Assembly: GCA_030770535.1 (NCBI GenBank) | Contig: JASVEC010000017.1 | Location: 434,001 to 498,000 of the forward strand | Length of the DNA stretch: 64,000 nucleotides | Source of the DNA: Batkoa obscura | Taxonomy: Eukaryota > Entomophthoromycota > Entomophthoromycetes > Entomophthorales > Batkoaceae | Direction of reading: 5' to 3' | Shown here: positions 56,654-64,000 of the stretch, one piece after another | How positions within the stretch are numbered: position 1 is the first letter of the stretch | Layout: the number at the start of each line of letters is the position of its first letter | Made by a program: the position numbers and the translations under genes | Notes under the pieces: model-generated | The model's input: only the letters and a program-made list of their open reading frames with translations | The model's database searches: none | Told to the model about the DNA's origin: nothing

Positions 56654-57529
56654 ATGAGGCTAATAAAGATAATCGCAAGTGCTTTAGCTACCAGATGTTT
56701 AAATGAATTAAATCAGGTTGGCCTAAGAGGATACGCAAAAGTTAAGCCAAGTCTTAAAACAATCCAGCAAAGTCTAACTGATAATCCAAACACATCAGAT
56801 GGTAGAATAGTAGGAGGAGTAAAAGCAAACAAAAGTGAATTTCCATGGCTAGTGTCAATTGGAAATCAATATAGCGGACATATGTGTGGCGGTACTTTGA
56901 TCCATGAGAAAGTAGTCTTAACAGCAGCACATTGTATATCGGATAAGTATGAAACGGAAGATTTGTATATTGGGTATGGAAAAAATGATTTGGATGGGGT
57001 CGGTGGAGAAGAATATAAAGTTTCGAAAACAATTAAACATGGGAATTATAGCGAAAAGGGAATTGAATTATTAGATGATATTGGTATTTATATATTAAAA
57101 GAAGAAGTTAAAGGTGGGAAAATTGTACCAAAAATTAGGGATATTGAAGAGAATTATAAAGATGAATCTTTTATTGTTGCTGGTTGGGGACATACTGAGT
57201 TTGAAGGTCAAATGTCAAATTCTTTGTTAAAGGTTAGTCTTAAAATCATTGATACGAAAACATGTAAAAAAACATGGTCTTCTTTAGATGAGAGATTCTC
57301 AATATGCGCTGGTACTAAAGAAGGAGGAAAAGATGCGTGCCAAGGAGATTCTGGTGGTCCCTTAATGAAGTCAGACGAAGATGGTCAATATTCAATTGTA
57401 GGTGTTGTTTCTAATGGGATAAAGTGCGCAGAACCTGGTGTTCCTGGTACTTATGCTAAAGTCAGAAGCTACCTTCCATGGATTCAAAAAGCTATGAAAA
57501 AAGAAAATTTGGAGTTGCAATTAAAATAA
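56654..57529 (+). CDS. Trypsin-like serine protease (family S1A), zymogen
   Basis: Intron-free, 291 aa. A short hydrophobic N-terminus (LIKIIASALA) may be a weak signal peptide. A propeptide follows to residue 51, then the classic activation site GR-IVGG. The catalytic triad is complete: His in LTAAHC, Asp in LLDDIGIYIL and Ser in CQGDSGGPL. The residue at the base of the S1 pocket is Asp (KDACQGDSGG), so cleavage after Arg or Lys is predicted. Cys pairs typical of trypsins (CGGTL/AAHC, KTC/SICAG, CQG/IKCAE) are present. Length and order match secreted trypsins. In fungi S1A trypsins are patchy and best known from insect- and plant-associated species such as Metarhizium and entomophthoroid fungi, which bears on the likely lifestyle. 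Confidence 0.95.
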   Translation: MRLIKIIASALATRCLNELNQVGLRGYAKVKPSLKTIQQSLTDNPNTSDGRIVGGVKANKSEFPWLVSIGNQYSGHMCGGTLIHEKVVLTAAHCISDKYETEDLYIGYGKNDLDGVGGEEYKVSKTIKHGNYSEKGIELLDDIGIYILKEEVKGGKIVPKIRDIEENYKDESFIVAGWGHTEFEGQMSNSLLKVSLKIIDTKTCKKTWSSLDERFSICAGTKEGGKDACQGDSGGPLMKSDEDGQYSIVGVVSNGIKCAEPGVPGTYAKVRSYLPWIQKAMKKENLELQLK

Positions 57530-59425
57530 ATAATTATTAATACTAATTTTAGTGCTGGGTTTTTAAGCGCTTATACTTGCCTTACAACTTTGTAAACTTG
57601 TATTAAAGCAGATTTAAGTAGATTTAATACTATTTTTGAAGTGCAAGGACATTTTGGTATAAATAGCTTTAAGAATAGAACTTATAAAGCAATTATTAAA
57701 ACTACATAAAACTTGGTAAAAATGTTTATTGAGACATTCAGCTGTTTGTATACTTTTTAAGATGATATTCAAACTCAAACATAGTGGATTAAGTTTACAA
57801 AGTACTAAATATAATATACATTGAATAGTTTATATCATTCTATCGATACTATTTAATAAATCTCATAAAAGCTTAGGTTCAATATTAATATGTTTTATTC
57901 ATTTATCATTATCTTAGCATAAAGCGAATTTTATTCTCAACCATCTAATAGGTTATAATACTAGTAAAGTAATGAAAAATAAAAATGAAGTTAAAATATG
58001 TAAATTTTCTATACAATTCTCAACTATGTTAATTATTTTGGCTAAATTAATCAAAGATGTTTCAGGAAACGTTTACATAATTTTTATAAACAGTGAATAT
58101 TTACTATCAACTCGGCATAACATAGCTTTTATTCTCAAATTGATTAGTATCAGTTATACTATTAGTATTATTAACTATTATATTAATAAATGGTAAATAA
58201 AATGATTTCAAATGTACGAGTTTTTTATACTATTCTCAACCAATGGCTTATAATGTATAACTAATACCTTTTATACAATTTAATAAACATTACATAGCAT
58301 AGTTTTAGTCATTATTCTTCAAACAAACAATAACAAATGAAATAATGATCGTAGATTATTTTTTAATATGAAAGTACCATTAAAACTTTTTTTCATCATC
58401 ATAAGCTTAATTTTAAATATACAAAGCTGTATGAATTAAAGTTTATTATCATTATTTAAGTTTTATTACTAGTATACAAGTTTACAATGATATTTCATTT
58501 TTTAGTATCTGGGGTAATTAATAAAAAAAAACGTTAAATTAATAAAAAAAGAGCTAGAATGTAGCAATTTACGATCTCCTATAAATAGTAATAATAAATT
58601 AAAAAATAAAACTACATTAAAATATATTCACTTAGTCACTTTAAAATTTATTTTATCATTATATTTTAATTAAATCTTTAAATTAAAAAAAAAGTTATCA
58701 TTATACGAATAACAATTTTATCAACCATTACTCTTATGAGTCCTTATTTTATTATTTATTTATTTTATATTTAGTACGACTTAAGTTGAAGTTAAATTTG
58801 TTTTTTTAAATCCCTACTTTCCTTTCTTGTATTATTCTCCTGAAAAATGATCTCAATTAGTGGTTCTTAGTTCTACCTGCTAATGAGGCTTTCAAATAAG
58901 GTCTAACTTGATTTAATACAAATTATTTACTAATACAGTTGGTTTTACCTCCATAAACTATTATTTTAAGCAATGGCTTATCTCATTTCTTTGAAACAAA
59001 ACTATAATGCGTCACCATAAGGTAAATTGATTTAACTTTTTTACACACTTTTTATTGCAAGTCTTTTTTAGCTTTCTTATTTCTATCCAATGTATGAACC
59101 ACAATTTTATTCTCTTTATCGTTTTCAGTCAAAAGGGATTGAATTTAGCTTCTACTCTTTATCTACACCAATAAACGTACAGGATTTGAAGGCATAATTT
59201 TATAAATTTAGATTTTCAAAGAATTGTAGACTTGAAAGTTGAAAAAGCTAAGGGGTAATTATCATGCACTTGAAGTTAAAAGGTGTAGGATAACTTGCAT
59301 AACTTCAACCACAATTTCAAAATTAATAGCTATTTTAAACTTAAGCCACTATAAAATACTATAAATTGCTCAAGTCCAGACAATTTTTGTTTTTATTTTT
59401 TAAAACTAATTTTTGTCTGAAAATA
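57530..59425. other. Long AT-rich stretch before the zinc-finger gene
   Basis: Only short frames are found (for example 57972-58196, hydrophobic, no family). No RNA gene or known repeat is visible. The gap is long for a promoter, so a lost or non-coding gene is possible. Confidence 0.45.
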
Positions 59426-60262
59426 ATGTCACTCCATAACACAGAGTTAGGTTTAAACTCACCTGCTGAACCAGCTACTAATAATTACTTGAAATTGCCT
59501 ATTGTTTCTAATGGCCTATTACCACCAAACTCCCCTATTTCCAATACTCCTCCATACTCTTCGCCTTATCATACAAAATTACCTTCTTTAAAGGATATTG
59601 TTGGGTCAACAATCCCTAGTGGAGTACCACAACGTAGACGCGGTTCTGTATCTGAATATTATTTAAACACTCCAATAAGTTTAGCTAAGAGCTCACCAGT
59701 ATCTCCTAAATCGGGTCAAAATTCTATATCGATTCCATCTACGTTTAAACCCTACAATTCATTAATGAATGAATCTTTAAATAAAAATCTTTTAACTCAA
59801 CGAGGAGGAAGAAGGAACCGTAGTTTTTCGGTGGTAGAAACGACTATGTTTAATCCATTTCATGATAACTCTCACTTATTAAAAACTAGCTCTCCTAATT
59901 TTGAGTCTAGCTCAAATTTAACAAGTTTAAATCAAAGCCATATTCAACTTAGCTTGTTAAATGGTCATTATCAAAAGGCTGTAAATCAAAATTTAATTCA
60001 ATCGTGTCATGATCCTAATGATCGATTTAATTGTGTGGAATGTAAAGCTTCCTTTTCGCGTAAAAATTCCCTTAAAAGACATCTATTCACCCATACTTCC
60101 CAACGCCCTTATGTTTGCCATGCTTGTAATAAAAGCTTTTATAGAGCGGATATTTATAACCGCCACCTAAAATCCAAAAGATGTCAAAGGTCAAGAGAAA
60201 TCGCTAATATCATTATGAGGGACAATCTGATTTATTCGCCTACTACTATAATTGAAGAATAA
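59426..60262 (+). CDS. C2H2 zinc-finger transcription factor
   Basis: Intron-free. The frame runs from a TTG at 59366, but the first ATG is at 59426 (MSLHNTELGLNSPAEP), giving 278 aa. The first ~200 residues are Ser/Pro/Asn-rich and disordered, with several S-P sites and RRRGSV and RRNRSFSV, both good basophilic kinase targets. Two fingers lie at the C-terminus: FNCVECKASFSRKNSLKRHLFTH (C-x2-C-x12-H-x3-H) and YVCHACNKSFYRADIYNRHLKSKRC, where the last ligand is Cys (C2HC). The linker is SQRP, a variant of TGEKP. Two-finger C-terminal regulators of this plan are common in fungi (Msn2/4, Com2 and similar). No specific ortholog is claimed. Confidence 0.9.
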   Translation: MSLHNTELGLNSPAEPATNNYLKLPIVSNGLLPPNSPISNTPPYSSPYHTKLPSLKDIVGSTIPSGVPQRRRGSVSEYYLNTPISLAKSSPVSPKSGQNSISIPSTFKPYNSLMNESLNKNLLTQRGGRRNRSFSVVETTMFNPFHDNSHLLKTSSPNFESSSNLTSLNQSHIQLSLLNGHYQKAVNQNLIQSCHDPNDRFNCVECKASFSRKNSLKRHLFTHTSQRPYVCHACNKSFYRADIYNRHLKSKRCQRSREIANIIMRDNLIYSPTTIIEE

Positions 60263-60361
60263 TCAGATTAGATTTGACTGTATTTTTATTATGTACTGCA
60301 TTTAAATTATTGCATTTTTTTTATAAAAAATAAAATTTTGTATAGTATTCAACTTTAATAC
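60263..60361. other. 3' region of the zinc-finger gene
   Basis: T-rich with an AATAAAA-like polyadenylation context (AAAAAATAAAATTTTG). Confidence 0.35.
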
Positions 60362-60462
60362 TTGGGAGTGTTTTTCTTGGTTCATCAATTTCTCTATTTT
60401 TTAAGCACTATTTAAGTGGAAAGACTATCAATAAAATTCTTAAACAAAAAATACATTCTGAT
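60362..60462 (+). mobile_element. MITE copy, diverged
   Basis: TTGGGAGTGTTTTTCTTGG at the left, AGCACTATTTAAGTGG core and CATTCTGAT at the right. It is one of the more worn copies. Confidence 0.75.
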
Positions 60463-61489
60463 TTGTATTTTACTTCTAATAGTATTCTATCGTTATTCTA
60501 AAAGCTTTATAATTTTCGTTTTTAGGGTAATATTAAATACAGCTAATCTCTTTCTTTATGAAAATGTTTTAAATGAGATGTATCAAAACGTTTAGAGCTT
60601 GCGTACCTAAACAGTGTTTATTAAAGTCAGTAAAGGGAACTAACTGCGGTTAAAAGAAAATAAGATAGGAGTTAACGTGTGTTGTAGAGAGATCGAAAGT
60701 TCCTTCTAAGATGTATGGTTCATTCGTGCTATTTAAGTTTGAATGAGGAAAGGAAAATTCTTTAGCCAAAAAGAATTTACATTCAGAAAGACAGACCTGA
60801 ATAGGAGTGGGACCAGACGCGAAACCAAAAATAAATCTTTAGTATTGTCAAAGAAATACACATATAGTACGTCACTCCAAATTGATTTTACCTGTCACAC
60901 TTCATTTTATCATGTATCGTCACTGTTATGTCTGTTTTAAAAAAGCAATAGAGTTTTAGCGCAGGTTTCAATACAATAAATTGGGCGCAACAGGGTAATA
61001 AAGTAAATAGGGGGAATTCAAAACTAGAGTGATATAAAACGAGGTGCGGATTTTCTCAAATAAAAATTGATTAACTTTAATATATTTTTATTTATTATGA
61101 TGGAATGATTTTATGACCTAAATTAATAGCTAAAGATTACAAATTTAAATGAAATTTATTTTTACTCGGTGTTTTGGAGCAATCAGATTGATTTAATGGG
61201 GATGTGTGTTATTAGCTTTCAAGAATAAAATATAGTCATCAAAATAATATTCTTTAGATTAAAATCAAATTTTTAAAAACAGATATTAATATATATCATT
61301 AATAAGTAAACTACTATGTGTAATATAAATCCACTATTTTAAAAAATTAAAAGTCAAAAACTAAATTTGTTTTAAAAAATCATCAAAAAAGTAGGAATCG
61401 GATTTAAATCCGAGATGTTAGCACTATAAGCAAATGTTAATAAAAGATCGATCTTATTTGAATCATAATAAATTAACCTTAGCTTACCA
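60463..61489. other. AT-rich intergenic stretch
   Basis: A short frame at 60743-60940 has no family resemblance. A perfect 14-bp palindrome CGGATTTAAATCCG lies at 61398-61411. Confidence 0.45.
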
Positions 61490-61690
61490 TTAATTTAATA
61501 AAGAAGAAACTTCAACCTCATTTTTAAAACTACATAAACAACAATGAGGCCTTATTATTAAACAAAAGCTCTCTAAAATAAGAAGTTTGCTATATCGAAC
61601 CTTTCCAGAACAATTATGGGCATTTATATTAAGTTTAGCTTTTTTTACAAAATCAAAACCAATCATAGTTGCTGTCATCTAGTTAAATAT
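61490..61690 (-). mobile_element. Possible fragment of a retroelement aspartic protease (fossil)
   Basis: A short frame contains TMIGFDFVKKAKLNINAHN, which resembles the C-terminal IIGxDFLxKxxxxIN segment of Ty3/gypsy-type aspartic proteases. Only a small piece is left, and the match is from memory. Ends are not defined. Confidence 0.25.
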
Positions 61691-63304
61691 TCTAGCTTAC
61701 CCTCTATTTATTACAACTAAAAAATCATGGTGAGGTTATATTTTTGACTACACACACTATATTGTAATTATTCAACTTTTATGAATTGCGGTAAACTGTT
61801 TTAAAAATTATTATTTGGACTAAATTTGATAAAAACTTAATTCTACAAATTCGTGATCTTTAAAAAATTTAAATTTGAATGTTGCTATTAAATAATTTTT
61901 TATTAATAATAGTCTACATGTATTAAAGAACTGTATTCACTTTATAAACTCAGAATTGGACCGAATTATTTTTGTAGAATTTAATAAAGTACATCTGAGC
62001 GGATGGATAGCATAGCATATCAGAGAATCTACCCAGAGTCTTAAAACACTTTGTAAATTTGTAAAAAGCTAATAATTTTATAGTTCCCCAGCTTATAATG
62101 ATAGTCCATTCACTTATATTATGTAATATATTAATCTAAATTAGCTAAAAACTTTGTTTTTATAAAGGCCTATCTCCAAAGGAGGAAAATAGTCTTGCTG
62201 AAGGTTTTTTTGGTCCGATCATTCCTTCAACTGCTGATAACTTAATGTTTTCTAACTGTTGTTTGCTATTTTTAAACGGTATGTATCCAATACTTTGAAC
62301 TAATAAACGCTCTTTAGGTAAGTATTTTCCAAGTATTTTCCAAGTATTTTCCGAGTATTTTCTTGAAGTAGGAAATTTGAAATTTAATCTCTCCTCTTAA
62401 AAATACGAATTCAATTAACACTTAAATATCACAATTTAATACTTAACATTCTTTAAAATGGTTGAACCTAACTAAAATATTACAGAGCGCATAGCTTTTT
62501 TTAAACCATATTCCTAACAGTATGGAAAAGGAATTGAAAATGGTTCCTCTAGGACTCGCTTGATCCATACTAAATCCCTTATCTATTAGGCCGCGATCCT
62601 TCTTTATGCTAGTATGTTGAGTAAGGTTTCTTTAAATCGTAAAATTATGAATAGTATATTGTAGCTATGTGACTTTGTATACCCAATAGTAAATCTCAAA
62701 GTAATAGCCTTTAAGCCAATATAGATTAGTAATTGCCTCTTTAAGTATTTTTTACCATATAAAGATTATAGTTATTCATTAACTTTGAAACTCATTTTAT
62801 GTACTTTATTAATTGAAACAAGATGTGGTTTATTCATTCGGCCATCATTACTTTCGTTTTTGGAACTTTATATTAATGCTCTAAAAGGATCCTCAATCCA
62901 TTAAGATAATCATGGTTTTTACCATTACTGAATTTTTTCCCGATTGATATATTGTGTGCCTTCAAGTCAATAAGTATAGGTTAACTATTATGTATTTAGA
63001 TTTTATAGTTGATACATTAGAATATTAAAGCTGTGCATTTTCTAATATAAAAATATTCATAGATGGTAGATAATCGGAGGTCTATGCTGTTGCTCAAGTT
63101 AATGCTAGTTTAAAAATAGGTTGGCATATTTTTTAATTAAATTTGATACAATAAGGCTTTATTATGATTCAGATTTTATTTTTGTAGTATTATCAGTAAA
63201 CAGATTGTACTTAAAAAGTATAAGAAACATGTAATCCATTATAAAGAGTAGACTTTTTATACTAAAGCAAACGAAAGAAAGGGTAATATCAAACAGACTA
63301 ATGT
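61691..63304. other. AT-rich intergenic stretch
   Basis: It contains a tandem of AAGTATTTTCC-like 11-12-mers, four units (62317-62362). No other gene or repeat is recognised. Confidence 0.5.
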
Positions 63305-64000
63305 TTAAAACCCTTTCGAATACAAAAAATTAGAAATCCTCAAATAAAACTCAATAGTATCTAAGTTTGGACTAGGGTTTAAAAACAAAGACTTAGGCAA
63401 AGGAAGTTTTGGATTATGATGATATCTCGGATCCTGGAAGCCCAAAAGTGATAAAAAAGCATAAATCCAACGATATCTTGATACCAAGTCAAAGTGGCTA
63501 GCTTCCACTGTTTCTACATGCTCACCCCATACTGAAGAGTTGAGTGCCACTATACCATCATTCTTTCCAGCTCTTTCTTTGATAATACTCCATGGTAAAT
63601 ACAGTAAAGCGAGTTTATTCATTTTTTCAATATAAGCGTTGTATGAAAAGTATTTCACATCATCACAGTTCGGGGTATTAGGATTAAAAACGTTTTTACA
63701 GTAATCAGTAGTTAAATGATAGTAAGCGGGGGCATCCAGGTTAACTAGTAGTTTACTAAGTAAAGGTCGGTTTGTATTTATGTCCGTATAAATTGGATTT
63801 TCATTCTCTTTCTTCTTTCTCCCTAAATTTAAGTTTTCTTGACACCAATCCATAAATTGAGATCCATAATGTGGGGTAGATATTGTGCTCAAACTCAATA
63901 CCTTATATTTTTTGTCCTTTACTTTACTTATCAAATATCTACCATCTAAGCCACCCATACTGTGCCCAATAATATTAACTTCCCTATCCGACACTACTCT
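63305..64000 (-). CDS. TGL2-like triacylglycerol lipase, paralog, partial
   Basis: The frame runs from a stop at 63307-63305 to the right edge; the N-terminal part with the oxyanion HG lies outside the window. A methionine at 63994 would be a GTG and is not the start. Visible blocks match the lipase at 27377-28570 closely: NIIGHSMGGLDGRYLIS (nucleophile Ser), LSTISTPHYGSQFMDWC, LDAPAYYHLTTDYCKNVFNP, YFSYNAYIEKMNKLALLYLPW, AGKNDGIVALNSSVWG (catalytic Asp), VEASHFDLVSRYRW (catalytic His) and the C-terminal FYLRISNFLYSKGF. It is therefore a dispersed duplicate about 35 kb away on the same strand. All catalytic residues in the visible part are kept, so both copies look functional. Confidence 0.9.
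   Translation of the reverse strand, partial: RVVSDREVNIIGHSMGGLDGRYLISKVKDKKYKVLSLSTISTPHYGSQFMDWCQENLNLGRKKKENENPIYTDINTNRPLLSKLLVNLDAPAYYHLTTDYCKNVFNPNTPNCDDVKYFSYNAYIEKMNKLALLYLPWSIIKERAGKNDGIVALNSSVWGEHVETVEASHFDLVSRYRWIYAFLSLLGFQDPRYHHNPKLPLPKSLFLNPSPNLDTIEFYLRISNFLYSKGF

Noticed and set aside
57972-58196. Hydrophobic 74-codon ORF
   Set aside because: It is Ile/Tyr/Asn-rich as expected from AT-rich DNA, with no family features.
60743-60940. 65-codon ORF
   Set aside because: There is no recognisable motif and no support from neighbours.
61385-61432. Possible tRNA on the minus strand (TTATAG loop, CGGATTTAAATCCG arm)
   Set aside because: The supposed T-loop has the wrong length and lacks TTC, no D-arm is found upstream and the acceptor stem has no partner. 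It is better seen as a chance palindrome.

Overview
The window reads as nuclear DNA of an early-diverging filamentous fungus. It is very AT-rich. Genes carry many short GT-AG introns of roughly 43 to 116 nt. Fungal-type families are present: a PMC1-like calcium pump, PTC7, a TGL2-like lipase, Lag1 ceramide synthase, a 14-TM DHA2-type transporter and a FAA1-like pseudogene. A PARP and a trypsin-like protease are also encoded; budding yeasts lack the first and few fungi have the second. This mix would fit Entomophthoromycotina or Mucoromycota, but that placement is an inference from gene content.

Layout. 0-7 kb is a repeat-rich zone: a partial unknown ORF at the left edge, two solo LTRs, many copies of a ~105-bp MITE, and a decayed acyl-CoA synthetase gene hit twice by that MITE. 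8-10 kb is a 7-exon PARP. 12.3-13.4 kb is a helix-turn-helix protein related to CENP-B/Tc5-type DNA-binding domains. 16.6-28.6 kb is the gene-dense core: P-type Ca2+ ATPase, a leucine-rich protein, an S28 serine peptidase, a PTC7-like phosphatase, an ABHD4/5/CLD1-like hydrolase and a TGL2-like lipase. 28.6-37 kb is gene-poor and holds nested LTRs, MITEs and a broken TPR gene. 38.6-44.4 kb holds three intron-rich housekeeping genes in a row: ceramide synthase, eIF2B delta and an SLC25A32/FLX1-like carrier. This block lies between two ~1.2-kb, nearly identical inverted repeats (35.9-37.15 kb and 45.8-47.04 kb). 48.8-51.7 kb encodes a secreted protein of 15 tandem six-cysteine modules that I do not recognise. 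Then follow an MFS exporter, a trypsin-like protease, a two-finger C2H2 protein and, cut by the right edge, a second TGL2-like lipase.

How the genes fit together. There is no operon-like organisation. Several products share themes. Mitochondrial lipid and cofactor metabolism is suggested by PTC7, the ABHD/CLD1-like hydrolase, the TGL2-like lipases and the carrier. Secreted digestion or surface interaction is suggested by the S28 peptidase, the trypsin and the Cys-rich modular protein. The most striking unexplained items are the inverted repeat around three housekeeping genes, the 15-module protein, the abundant tiny MITE whose target is proven by nested insertions, and an apparently non-AG splice acceptor in the hydrolase gene.
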